A stretch of DNA of 64,000 nucleotides, taken from Syntrophotalea acetylenica (lineage in GTDB: Bacteria; Desulfobacterota; Desulfuromonadia; Desulfuromonadales; Syntrophotaleaceae). Positions 38,990 through 47,393 of the stretch are shown here, in pieces. Below the pieces are notes generated by a model. That model made no database searches. It had not been told where the DNA came from and worked only from the letters and a program-made list of their open reading frames with translations. The stretch lies in NCBI RefSeq assembly GCF_001888165.1, contig NZ_CP015455.1, forward strand, positions 1,854,001 to 1,918,000, given 5' to 3'. The translations under genes were made by a program, and so were the position numbers. Position 1 is the stretch's first letter; every line of letters starts with the position of its first letter.

Positions 38990-39199
38990 GCAAATCCCCA
39001 TATCCTTTCATCGGGTAATCACCCGGCTACCGCACGTTGTTTGACCGAAAGCGCCCGCTTGTGAGTGGGCCAGGAAAAATATCATCCTTCAAAGACAAGT
39101 GTTTATTCAGAAAGGAAGTCATATATCCAATCTGTCGAGGTCGTAAAAGGGCCGTATCGCCGCAGGACAAAGCTATAACGACGCCATCAGATTCGATGC

Positions 39200-39228
39200 A
39201 TCCTAGAAATTAGCGCAATACTTGTCAA
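39200..39228 (-). promoter_or_regulatory. Sigma-70-like promoter for the polyprenyl synthase gene
   Basis: On the minus strand TTGACA and TAGGAT are separated by exactly 17 bases. The next gene in that direction begins at 38989. Confidence 0.6.
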
Positions 39229-39291
39229 AACATTTCTGTCGCCGGACAGCTGTCGGACTCAGCGCTTCTCATCCGCCGCCCCCATGCAAAA

Positions 39292-39317
39292 CGGGCAGGA
39301 TTCATTGTCCTGCCCGC
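39292..39317 (-). terminator. Terminator of the J-domain gene
   Basis: A 9-bp GC-rich stem with a 7-base loop, followed on the minus strand by TTTTGC, 30 bases past the stop codon at 39348. Confidence 0.75.
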
Positions 39318-39347
39318 CTATCGCTTCAAAGACAGAAGTATCCGCTG

Positions 39348-40124
39348 CTACCACCGGAACATCGATCCGTCCCCATAGAGTTGATTGTGCTCCCGGTGCT
39401 GCCGGGCCAGTTCTTCCATCTCTTCGTGACTGAAAAGGGCATTTTCCACAAAAAAACGGCCGAGCTTCTGCTGCCGTGAGCGTTGATAAAACAACAGGGT
39501 CTGCAACTGTTTCTGGCTGATATAGTCTAGACGCACGGCCTTTTCGCCAAACCGTCTTCCGGCGCCGCGAACCCCCAGGATACAGTTAACCTCGTCCTCG
39601 CTCAGCCATCCCCAGCGCAGCGCGATATCCCCGAGGTTGGGACGTTGCCGGCGTTGCCAAAACAACGCCTCCATCAGCAACCGATAATCGATCAGCCTCC
39701 GATAATAGAGAAACAGGCCGATCTGCAGAACCTGCCTCGGCAAAAAACCGGAGGCAGCTGTTTCCGCCCTGCCGGGAGGTCGCTGGTGGGCGTATCGACC
39801 GCCGGAGTGCGTCCGCTGCTGAGCCGCAGGTTGCCGCGGAGTACAAGCGGGCGCCCATAATCCGCTGTCGCGCAACTTGAAGTAATCGCAAACAGTCTCA
39901 TAAGAAGATCGCAGTTTCTGAAAGACCTCGGTACGGGAGCGCTGCAAGGTGCTTCCCTCGTTACCGAAAAGGTCCGGATGGGTTTCCTTGACCTTGCGAC
40001 GATAGGCGGATTTGGCCCCGCTGGGCTGAAGGTAGGAAAAAAAATCCGGAGAAAGCTGGACATCATTCCCGAAAAGGGCGCGACAAGCCTCGAAAAGATC
40101 GCTTTCAGATATCCGCACACTCAA
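39348..40124 (-). CDS. J-domain-like protein with C-terminal helical domain
   Basis: 258 residues. The first 90 look like a diverged DnaJ domain with the HPD tripeptide (KSAYRRKVKETHPDLFG), which normally stimulates DnaK. A low-complexity linker rich in Q, R and P follows. The C-terminal 120 residues have two blocks resembling MshEN/GspE N-terminal units (LGDIALRWGWLSEDEVN, then RFGEKAVRLDYISQKQL and LGRFFVENALFSHEEM). The likely start is TTG at 40124, six bases after GGGGAG. No DnaK or pilus gene is nearby. Function unknown. Confidence 0.7.
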   Translation of the reverse strand: MSVRISESDLFEACRALFGNDVQLSPDFFSYLQPSGAKSAYRRKVKETHPDLFGNEGSTLQRSRTEVFQKLRSSYETVCDYFKLRDSGLWAPACTPRQPAAQQRTHSGGRYAHQRPPGRAETAASGFLPRQVLQIGLFLYYRRLIDYRLLMEALFWQRRQRPNLGDIALRWGWLSEDEVNCILGVRGAGRRFGEKAVRLDYISQKQLQTLLFYQRSRQQKLGRFFVENALFSHEEMEELARQHREHNQLYGDGSMFRW

Positions 40125-40630
40125 AACCGGCTCCCCTGAAAGTAGCAACAGCTGTATTCGCCGCCAGGCATTCGATGCCTGGAATCACCTCCGCAGAGCA
40201 AGACGGCGACCTTACGCCATTTAACCTTTTGAGGCTGTTTTGTCAATAGCAGGCTGTCGAGAGCAACCGGTGACGCCCGGCCACGAGCGGCCAATAGCAT
40301 GGGAAAGTCTCGCCGTGCCGCCCCGGAGCAAAGGCGCCCCGAGCCAGGACACCGTTTGTCCGGGGGGGCCAAAATGGGCCATACAAAAAAATTCAACCTT
40401 CGTCAATATCATGACAAAAGGGCCACGCCATAAACCGCCGGCCGCGACAACTGATTTTTATTGCATGAGCCTGGGGCTAGCGTATCCCCCCGCTTTACGG
40501 TACAACCTTTGCAGTCGATTTGTATTTCTACCGGTGACATATTTGATATTTCCGGTCATTTGTTTCACCCCGGTGACAAGGTCCGGCTTTGCCGGGCATT
40601 CCATAGGCCGACAGAGGGAGGGAGCAACTC
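40125..40630. other. 500-base divergent intergenic region with regulatory features
   Basis: No coding frame is supported between the J-domain gene (minus) and the chemoreceptor gene (plus). On the minus side there is a promoter candidate (40219-40246) and a stable leader hairpin CCAGGCAT-TCG-ATGCCTGG (40164-40182). On the plus side CCGGTGACA occurs twice (about 40531 and 40571) with a related CCGGTCATT between, possibly an operator array for the chemoreceptor gene. No sigma-54 or sigma-28 promoter was recognised. Confidence 0.45.
40219..40246 (-). promoter_or_regulatory. Sigma-70-like promoter for the J-domain gene
   Basis: On the minus strand TTGACA and TTAAAT are separated by 16 bases, about 95 bases ahead of the start codon. 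Confidence 0.45.
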
Positions 40631-42778
40631 GTGAAGGATCTTAAGATTTCTGCAAAAATTTTTCTGCTCAGTGGCAGCATCGTCCTGGTTTTCACCCTGG
40701 TTGCGTCATGGCTCTATATCCAGTTCCGCGACAACATCATGGAAGCGCGCCGCAACGAAATCCGTCACGTGGTCGAATCCGCATGGGGGCAGGTCGAGCA
40801 CTTCGCCCGTGTGGCCCAAACCGGGCAGATGCCCGTTGAGCAGGCACAGACACAGGCCAAGGCCGTGATCCAAAATTTGCGTTTTGCCGGCGACAACTAT
40901 TTCTGGATCAATGACATGCAGCCAGCCATGGTCCTGCATCCCCTCGATCCGGAGCTCAACGGCACCTCTCTGGCGACCAGGGAAGATTCAAACGGCATGC
41001 GGATGTTTGTCAAAATGACCGAACTCTGTCGTGAAAATGGCGAGGGTTTCGTCGAATACGCATGGCACAAGGACGGCTTCAGCAAACCTGTCGGCAAAAT
41101 TTCCTTTGTCAAAAAGGTCGAGGGCTGGGACTGGGTCATCGGCGCCGGTCTCTACCTCGACGACATTGAAGCGGTGCTTGCCCGGCTGTTTTACACTACC
41201 TTCGGCATCCTGCTGCTGGTTATCGCCTGCTCCATGGGTCTGGTGTTTTTCGTCACCCGATCCATTTCACGGCCGCTGAACGAATCCACTGAAATTATGG
41301 AGAAGATCGGCAAGGGTGATTTCAGCCTGCGCCTGGATCTGGACCGCAAAGATGAAATCGGACGCATGGCCAAAGCTCTCAACGAATGTTTCGACAATGT
41401 CCGCGAGATGTTCCTCAATATCCGCACCATGGGCGTGCAGATCGCCGTCAATACCCTCAAGGTGTCGTCCCAGGTGGAGATGTCCTCGCACAACAGCAGG
41501 GAGCAGGGAATCCTGGCGCAGGACATTTTTGCCAGCAGCCAGGAAACCAATGCCGCGCATGGTGAAATCTCGGCCAACACCCAGAAAATATGCGCCTCGA
41601 CATCGAACAACCTCGATACGGCGCAAACCTCCTTTCAGGAACTCATGGCGACCAATGCCAGCATCAACAGCATGACGGAAAAGATTGCCGGCTACACCGT
41701 AACCATCAACAAGATGGACAGTGAATCGCAGGAAATCAAAAAAATCGTGTCCCTGATAAAATCGATCGCGACCCAGACATCCCTGCTTTCCCTCAACGCA
41801 GCCATCGAAGCAGCCAGAGCCGGAGTGGCCGGCAAGGGTTTCGCCATTGTTGCGGATGAAGTGAAGGCACTGGCCGAGCAGGTCAATGGCGCCAGCGAGG
41901 ACATTGCGGGCAAGATCAACAACATGCTTTCCCACATCGAAACCTGCATCAGTGAAACCGAGGATATCAGCAACGTCGCCAAGGCAACCCAGGCAGCCGT
42001 CAGCAAATCCTGCAACGGCTTCAAAACCATGATCAGCGACCTTGAAAAAAGCGATGATCAACTGCAAAGCATTACCGCCTCGGTGGAGGAACTGTCAGCC
42101 GCCAACAACGAGGTGCACGGCAAGGTCACGCATATCAATCAGATCAGCCGCGAAGTGTCGGACACCATGGAGGAGGCCAAAACCTCGACGGAAAACCTCT
42201 ACCAGATCACGGAAAACCTGCAGCGCATGAATGCCCGTTTCAAAACCGGCAGGGGATATGGCGAGTATATCGTCGGCGAATTACGTAATGCCCGTAACAA
42301 AGTTCGCAAAAACCTGGAGAAAATGCTGGAGCGCGGCATCGATATTTTTGATCGTGATTATCAGCCGGTGCCGGGGACCGATCCCGCGAAATATCGCACT
42401 GCCTACACCGACGCTTTTGGCAAAGATCTTCAGCCGATTTATGACAAACTGGTCAACGACCTGAAAGGCGGCGTATTTGCCGTCTGCGTCGATGTCAATG
42501 GCTATGCGGGGACCCACAACAGTTTCTGCTCGCAACCTGTGACCGGCGATCCGGAAATCGATGCGATACACAGCCGTGACCAGCGCATCTTTGATGATCC
42601 CAGCAGCCTGACCGCCGCGCGCAATACCGATCCGGTGCTGCTGCACACCTACCAGCGCGACGATGGAGAGATCCTGAGCGAATTCGCCATGCCCATATTC
42701 ATCAAAGGAAAGCATTGGGGAGCCTTGCGGCTCGGCTGCGACCCCGAAGTGGCCATGGACATGAGCTATATTTCCTGA
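40631..42778 (+). CDS. Methyl-accepting chemotaxis protein with periplasmic and C-terminal sensor domains
   Basis: 715 residues. An N-terminal membrane helix is followed by a periplasmic single-Cache domain (about 40-185; DNYFWINDMQPAMVLHP, WDWVIGAGLYLDDIE), a second membrane helix (TTFGILLLVIACSMGLVFFV) and HAMP. The signalling hairpin carries the conserved tip IKSIATQTSLLSLNAAIEAARAG followed by KGFAIVADEVKALAEQ. After the signalling helices a further folded region of about 175 residues (about 540-715; GVFAVCVDVNGYAGTHNSF to PIFIKGKHWGALRLGC) resembles a Cache/PAS-like sensor in the cytoplasm. GTG start after GGGAGGGAG. No che genes are adjacent. Confidence 0.93.
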   Translation: MKDLKISAKIFLLSGSIVLVFTLVASWLYIQFRDNIMEARRNEIRHVVESAWGQVEHFARVAQTGQMPVEQAQTQAKAVIQNLRFAGDNYFWINDMQPAMVLHPLDPELNGTSLATREDSNGMRMFVKMTELCRENGEGFVEYAWHKDGFSKPVGKISFVKKVEGWDWVIGAGLYLDDIEAVLARLFYTTFGILLLVIACSMGLVFFVTRSISRPLNESTEIMEKIGKGDFSLRLDLDRKDEIGRMAKALNECFDNVREMFLNIRTMGVQIAVNTLKVSSQVEMSSHNSREQGILAQDIFASSQETNAAHGEISANTQKICASTSNNLDTAQTSFQELMATNASINSMTEKIAGYTVTINKMDSESQEIKKIVSLIKSIATQTSLLSLNAAIEAARAGVAGKGFAIVADEVKALAEQVNGASEDIAGKINNMLSHIETCISETEDISNVAKATQAAVSKSCNGFKTMISDLEKSDDQLQSITASVEELSAANNEVHGKVTHINQISREVSDTMEEAKTSTENLYQITENLQRMNARFKTGRGYGEYIVGELRNARNKVRKNLEKMLERGIDIFDRDYQPVPGTDPAKYRTAYTDAFGKDLQPIYDKLVNDLKGGVFAVCVDVNGYAGTHNSFCSQPVTGDPEIDAIHSRDQRIFDDPSSLTAARNTDPVLLHTYQRDDGEILSEFAMPIFIKGKHWGALRLGCDPEVAMDMSYIS

Positions 42779-42801
42779 CGGACAGTCCTTAGCGGAAAAT
42801 G

Positions 42802-42841
42802 AAAACGCCCGCCTCCATGAACGGATGGCCGGGCGTTTTTT
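42802..42841 (+). terminator. Rho-independent terminator of the chemoreceptor gene
   Basis: AAAACGCCCG pairs with CGGGCGTTTT around a loop of about 18 bases, followed by a T tract, 25 bases past the stop codon. Confidence 0.8.
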
Positions 42842-42845
42842 ATAG

Positions 42846-43028
42846 TTAGTGTCCGTCCGGAAACTCCGGATGGATACAGCGTAGTTTTCATATGGGAAAC
42901 GATCAATTTTTCGTTGTGGCAAGGAAATCAAGGGGTTGCGCGGAGGCGTACATCGGTACGCCGCACAAGCAAGCCTGCGGATTGACGCCGCCATGGCGGA
43001 AAAGGGCCGTTTCCGGATGGAAACTAGT
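42846..43028. mobile_element. MITE-like non-autonomous element, about 182 bp
   Basis: The ends are an imperfect inverted repeat of about 19 bases: left TTAGTGTCCGTCCGGAAAC, right (reverse complement) CTAGTTTCCATCCGGAAAC. Inside are further palindromes: a hairpin TCCGTCCGGA-AAC-TCCGGATGGA next to the left end, GGCGTAC-ATCG-GTACGCC (42945-42962) and CCGCCATGGCGG (42988-42999). There is no coding frame and no clear target duplication. Partial relatives occur at 24200-24230 and 29450-29490. It sits directly after a terminator and before a convergent gene end. Confidence 0.65.
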
Positions 43029-43060
43029 TACTTCAGTCAAATACGCAGGGCGCTGATTTT

Positions 43061-44152
43061 TCACATGCAATCCATTGGAACTTCGCAAGGCAGGAAGGGC
43101 CGGTGAAGCAGCCGGTCCGGCAAAAACACCAGACGGGTTTCCGGTGGCGGGCACAATTCCAGGTACAGATCCCCGCTTCTGTGGCTGCAGGATTTGGACA
43201 AGTGCACAGGCATATAGAAATCCGGCTGTATTTCGGCCAGCAGCCGGTTCATATCCCGGGTGCAGAGATGAAATGAGCGGCGGGCCTTTTGCTTGTGGTC
43301 CGCAAGAAAAGCGCATTCCCCCACAAGCAATCTGACTCCCTTGAGCAATGCGGTCACCACAGTCTGATTCTGCCTTGAAAAACCGATATCCGTCAGGTAG
43401 CCAATGGACGCACCTGACTGGCGGCGGCAAATGTTTTCATACAACTCGCGGGTATTTTCCACCAGACAGGCAATCGTATGACCATTTTCGTCAAAACGCG
43501 TCGCGTTCAGCGGGGTCCTGCCCAGCAAACCGTGATAAAATTGATGTTTAAGAACATCGATCCAGGGACCACCAACCAACCCTTGCGTGGCAATGCGCTC
43601 CGCATCCAGTGAAAAACCTGCCTTTTCGGTCAGGCGATACACCAGAACCGGGATCCGGTGACTGGCCTGCCGGGCCTCTACTTTGACCCAGCGGTTTTCA
43701 AAAATCGTCCCTCCAACACGGTCATCCTGCCCCTCAAAACAGCGGATAAAGCGTTGCGGCCCGGGGAAAATCCACCGATGCACCCTGTCGCCGGACAGCT
43801 CGTGCACACGAAAGCTGCACCAGAAATGTTCGTGCAGATTCCAGTCGTAGGCCGCCAGTTTGTGCTCTACCTTGTCGGCCAGTCCGGGAGGGCCAAAGAC
43901 ATCAAAAGTGCGGGGCGATACAAGCACCTGCCTCACCAGGGTATCGAATCCCATGAAATGATCCATGTGCGCGTGGCTGATGAAAACAGCAGCGACGGAT
44001 TTCAGCACCCGCTTGGCCAGATGGTGCAACTGACCGCAATCGAATAACAAGGAGCGGCCCCAGGGACGCACTTTGACCCACAACACCGGATCATCCAGAA
44101 GACCGGCAAAAAAGGTTGGCTCAAGATAGCGAAAGGACAAGCGGCAGGCCAT
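43061..44152 (-). CDS. Metallo-beta-lactamase-fold hydrolase (RNase Z-like)
   Basis: 363 residues. The zinc motif HAHMDH is present (VFISHAHMDHFMGFD), with an N-terminal SLLFDCGQLHHLAKRVL segment, a TDIGFSRQN aspartate block and a late HLSKSCSH histidine. Layout and length resemble the RNase Z/ElaC branch rather than glyoxalase II, but the fit is loose and an unrelated phosphodiesterase or hydrolase role is equally possible. ATG at 44152 with GGAG upstream is preferred to the GTG two codons earlier. The next gene upstream on this strand is the cysteine-cluster protein. Confidence 0.82.
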   Translation of the reverse strand: MACRLSFRYLEPTFFAGLLDDPVLWVKVRPWGRSLLFDCGQLHHLAKRVLKSVAAVFISHAHMDHFMGFDTLVRQVLVSPRTFDVFGPPGLADKVEHKLAAYDWNLHEHFWCSFRVHELSGDRVHRWIFPGPQRFIRCFEGQDDRVGGTIFENRWVKVEARQASHRIPVLVYRLTEKAGFSLDAERIATQGLVGGPWIDVLKHQFYHGLLGRTPLNATRFDENGHTIACLVENTRELYENICRRQSGASIGYLTDIGFSRQNQTVVTALLKGVRLLVGECAFLADHKQKARRSFHLCTRDMNRLLAEIQPDFYMPVHLSKSCSHRSGDLYLELCPPPETRLVFLPDRLLHRPFLPCEVPMDCM

Positions 44153-44254
44153 GCGCACTCCGGAAATCGAACCCCACGGTACCTGTATGCAAGGTTCCTG
44201 GTCGGCGAAAAATGCAGATACTAAAACCTTGGAAAAGCCTTTACAAACAACGCT

Positions 44255-44926
44255 TCAGACGTCAGCATCTCCAGGGAAAGAGTGAAAATCGATGAATAAC
44301 ACGGCAGGAATAAAAGTATCCGCCTCATTGACCGGCGTGCCGAACAACTCGGTGGTAAAGGCGCCGAAAAGCGCCATTTCCTTCACAAAATGCCCCCGAA
44401 AATCCCATCTCAATTCCGGGCATTCAAAGGGATTCTCTCCGACAAAATTAAGACTGCAGTAAAGCTCGGAGAAAACAGTTCCCGACAGATCGATGTTCGG
44501 CAGGCCGTGCTGGCGGCATATCAAAGGTCGCCAGGAATACACCAGGCAAGCACCGTTCTCGTCCAGAAACGGGCAAGGGGTAGGATCATCCTCGGGCATA
44601 TCTGTCCATAGATGATCCGGCAGGTTGTTCAGCAGATAGGGCGGCTGGAAATCGGCCCACTGCTGCTGCAAAGCCTGCAATTGCCTTCGGGCCCGTCCGG
44701 CGATTTGCCGGCGGCGACCAGCAGGCAACCGCGAATAACCCTGCTGGAGCAGATAGGCATCAAGAAGGGTGATGTCAAACAACCCTCTGCAGCATGCAGA
44801 ACAACCCTCACCGCAGCGGATCCGATCCCCAACCTGCATTTTGCACTGGGCAAACCAGGCGTCCACTGTCTCCAGAAGATGCCGGTATCGCAAGGCGATG
44901 GCATCGAGTGCGGATGTATTCACCAT
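44255..44926 (-). CDS. YkgJ-family cysteine-cluster protein
   Basis: About 223 residues. It contains CGEGCSACCRGLFDITLLDA, CPFLDENGACLVYSWRPLICRQHGLP and a later YCSLNF/CPEL pair, the cysteine pattern of YkgJ (putative zinc- or iron-chelating) proteins. It is the intact counterpart of the frameshifted gene at 31698-32233, though longer at the C terminus. The start is set at MVNTSALDAIALRY; GGAG lies 11 bases upstream, a long spacing, so the exact start is uncertain. Function not established. Confidence 0.78.
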   Translation of the reverse strand: MVNTSALDAIALRYRHLLETVDAWFAQCKMQVGDRIRCGEGCSACCRGLFDITLLDAYLLQQGYSRLPAGRRRQIAGRARRQLQALQQQWADFQPPYLLNNLPDHLWTDMPEDDPTPCPFLDENGACLVYSWRPLICRQHGLPNIDLSGTVFSELYCSLNFVGENPFECPELRWDFRGHFVKEMALFGAFTTELFGTPVNEADTFIPAVLFIDFHSFPGDADV

Positions 44927-45193
44927 TATGAATGAGTCTCCGGGCTGTTTCAGCCGGGGCGAAACATGCCACTTTCCGGGGAAGAACGCTTTATAAAAAA
45001 TCACGGCAGAGGTTGCGTCCCTCGCGAAGCACAATTTACAAATCCGATGGTGCCGCAAAAAATCCGTTCTACAGCGTTACGGCGTTTTTTACCACCAGAA
45101 CACACGACAAACATGCCTTCACCCCTGAAAAACCCCAAGCCCTGCAGGACGAATTTTTTGCCTGGACGTCCAGGTTTTCACAAACACCTCAAT

Positions 45194-47170
45194 CTAATCA
45201 GTAAAAACCAGCCCATCGAAATCATCGTCGGTTGCCGTAATCAGTTGATCGAAATTCTTCCTGGCGAGCGTTGCCAATTCACCAAGGGGGATGATCTTGA
45301 AAGGATCGAAATCGAAGCTGCTCATGTTCCTGGTTACATGGTAAAAAGCAATGGCTTTCTCCGGTTTGATGCCCATCGCCAGCAGTTGCCGGCAACCTTG
45401 CTGCAACAACACTATTTTACCGTACAAGTCATCCTTGTCGGCAACAGTCCAGACACCGAGATAGATGGGGCTGTCTATGTTCTTGACATCGCCCTTGAAT
45501 TCACCGCGAATGAGCTGATCTCTTTTCCTGTTTAAAAGCGGTACGAAATCCAGGTGCTCGGCCAATCGCCGGTCGGCAGCATAAAAATTCCCGGTATCCG
45601 GATCAAGCGTAAAGATGATGGTTTTATTGATGGCCTGTCCGTAACTTTTAAAATATATGCCCTTGTAATCCTCAAAATCATATGTATTCAGAAGAAATTT
45701 TTCATTCTTTTTGATACGATTGATCATGCCAAGCAGCCAGAATTTAATGATTTCGTGATCAACTCGATATTTCTCAATTTCTTCTTTAATCTGTTTGAAA
45801 CTGGTTTTTCCATACCGATAGGTCAGAATAAGTTTGAAGATATCACGGACGTTATTGTAATTACTGAAAGACTGAATCAGATCATAACTGAAGATTTCCA
45901 TCCGCCTTAAATGCCAGATCAGGGAAGCCACTTCGGTCCGGCCGCTTTTATCACTCAACTCCAGCGTCTCGGTCGCCTTCATGAACCCGATAAAGCGCGT
46001 CTCAAGCAAGCCAAGGCGGTCGGTTTTTTTCTTGGTGCTGATATTCAGGGTGATGGTCCAGCGGGTAAACTTGCCCTCGCGGCTTTCGACCTTGATATTC
46101 CCCGCACCAAACGTCGAAAAAACCTGTCGGGTTCCGACACCCTCCCCTGCCCTGTCCGCCTTGGTCGTTTTGCCTACGAATAGCGGAAGGTTGCGATTGT
46201 CGAGCTGCAACCGCTCCGCGCCAATGCCGACTCCATTGTCCTGGATGATCAGCACCACCTTCCCTTCCTTGCGGGTAATCATGATCTGAATGAGCCCGCT
46301 TCTGCCAGCCTCTTCGATGGCATCAATGGCGTTGGAAGTCAGATTGATCAGCGCCCGGCTGTAATCCATGTAACCGCCGATGACAGGGGGTATGCTTGCT
46401 CCCAGCACGAGGCGAACCTCACAGGGGACATTGGAAGCTTCAATGAAAGGTATCACCCTGTTGGTGAGAATTTCCTTGATATTGACTTCGTGAGAAGCTT
46501 TGATTTTATCTTCATACATACTCAAGGTATTGAGCAGTGCCGTATTTTCCCGATTGATATCTTCGATAATATTATTGAAGTTATCAACAGACATGATGGA
46601 AACCATATCCGATAGAACTTTGAGGGATTTTTTCGCATCATGCCGGACCTTGCTCAACTCCTCCAGAACCGATACATCTTTATCCTTGAGCGATATACCT
46701 TTTTCCAGGATTGATTTTGCGGTAGCGGACATAAGGTAGAAACGCATTTTACGATATACCGTGGACTCTTCAAGATTAAAACCGTTGCTATAAAAAAAGT
46801 CTATCGTGCTTACAAGTTTTTCCCATACGAACAAATAAATATAGGATTCACCAGGAACGTCTTTGGCAAGTTTTCTTATAAAGGTTGAACCTATGCCTTT
46901 GCCTCGTCCAAAAGGTGAAGTAACCTGTTTATATACCTGAAACTTTGTCTTGTCCGGATTTGAATAAACGAGAATATATCCAAGAAATTCTCCCTCTTCG
47001 TCCCATACGTAACTGTGCTCATAATCGATTTCTAGAAATTTGTCCTTGATAAAAGGTGAAGGGATGAGAATTGAATCAATATTTAAAAACGGGATTTTCT
47101 TGATCTTGTTCTGATCTTCAATTGTAAGACACCTGATATAGGTAAAGTCATTTGTTGCAACCTCATCCAT
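45194..47170 (-). CDS. GNAT acetyltransferase/histidine-kinase ATPase fusion protein
   Basis: 658 residues. Residues 1-145 are a GNAT-like domain: acetyl-CoA loop RGKGIGSTFI (89-98) and FFYSNGF (125-131). A helical linker carries VRHDAKKSL (H177), reminiscent of the RHD phospho-acceptor box of AgrC/Spo0B-type kinases. A HATPase domain follows (NLTSNAIDAIEEA from 276, DNGVGIG 311-317, AGEGVGTRQVFSTFGAG 341-357). Residues 380-658 match nothing I recognise. No membrane segment or response regulator is present. AGGAAGAGG precedes the ATG. Base composition is lower in G+C than the flanks (the 60 bases from 45661 have 16 G or C), which hints at transfer. Confidence 0.82.
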   Translation of the reverse strand: MDEVATNDFTYIRCLTIEDQNKIKKIPFLNIDSILIPSPFIKDKFLEIDYEHSYVWDEEGEFLGYILVYSNPDKTKFQVYKQVTSPFGRGKGIGSTFIRKLAKDVPGESYIYLFVWEKLVSTIDFFYSNGFNLEESTVYRKMRFYLMSATAKSILEKGISLKDKDVSVLEELSKVRHDAKKSLKVLSDMVSIMSVDNFNNIIEDINRENTALLNTLSMYEDKIKASHEVNIKEILTNRVIPFIEASNVPCEVRLVLGASIPPVIGGYMDYSRALINLTSNAIDAIEEAGRSGLIQIMITRKEGKVVLIIQDNGVGIGAERLQLDNRNLPLFVGKTTKADRAGEGVGTRQVFSTFGAGNIKVESREGKFTRWTITLNISTKKKTDRLGLLETRFIGFMKATETLELSDKSGRTEVASLIWHLRRMEIFSYDLIQSFSNYNNVRDIFKLILTYRYGKTSFKQIKEEIEKYRVDHEIIKFWLLGMINRIKKNEKFLLNTYDFEDYKGIYFKSYGQAINKTIIFTLDPDTGNFYAADRRLAEHLDFVPLLNRKRDQLIRGEFKGDVKNIDSPIYLGVWTVADKDDLYGKIVLLQQGCRQLLAMGIKPEKAIAFYHVTRNMSSFDFDPFKIIPLGELATLARKNFDQLITATDDDFDGLVFTD

Positions 47171-47293
47171 AGAAAGCCTCTTCCTTTCAGTTTATCCGGT
47201 CAGGGCGACTGGTCCTGAACAATCTGCCGGGCACCGACTCGTCTCTCGCTTCCGGCATTGAAACGTCACAGGCATCGAAAAAAACGATTCAAA

Positions 47294-47334
47294 CACCAAC
47301 GGACCCTTACTCGCACAGTAAGAGTCCGTTGGTG
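47294..47334 (-). terminator. Terminator of the citrate synthase gene
   Basis: An 18-bp stem with one mismatch and a 5-base loop. A T-rich tract follows on the minus strand (TTTGAATCGTTTTTTTC), 60 bases past the stop at 47394. Confidence 0.8.
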
Positions 47335-47393
47335 TGCTGCAATCTGCTGGCGACAATCGTCGACCTTCGCATGCGAGCCTTCCTGGCAAAGAT

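Larger units (their letters stand above)
38990..39347. other. Gene-free stretch between the J-domain and polyprenyl synthase genes
   Basis: No coding frame is supported. From right to left on the minus strand it holds the terminator of the J-domain gene (39292-39317), a promoter candidate (39200-39228) and roughly 200 bases of leader for the polyprenyl synthase gene. Confidence 0.5.
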
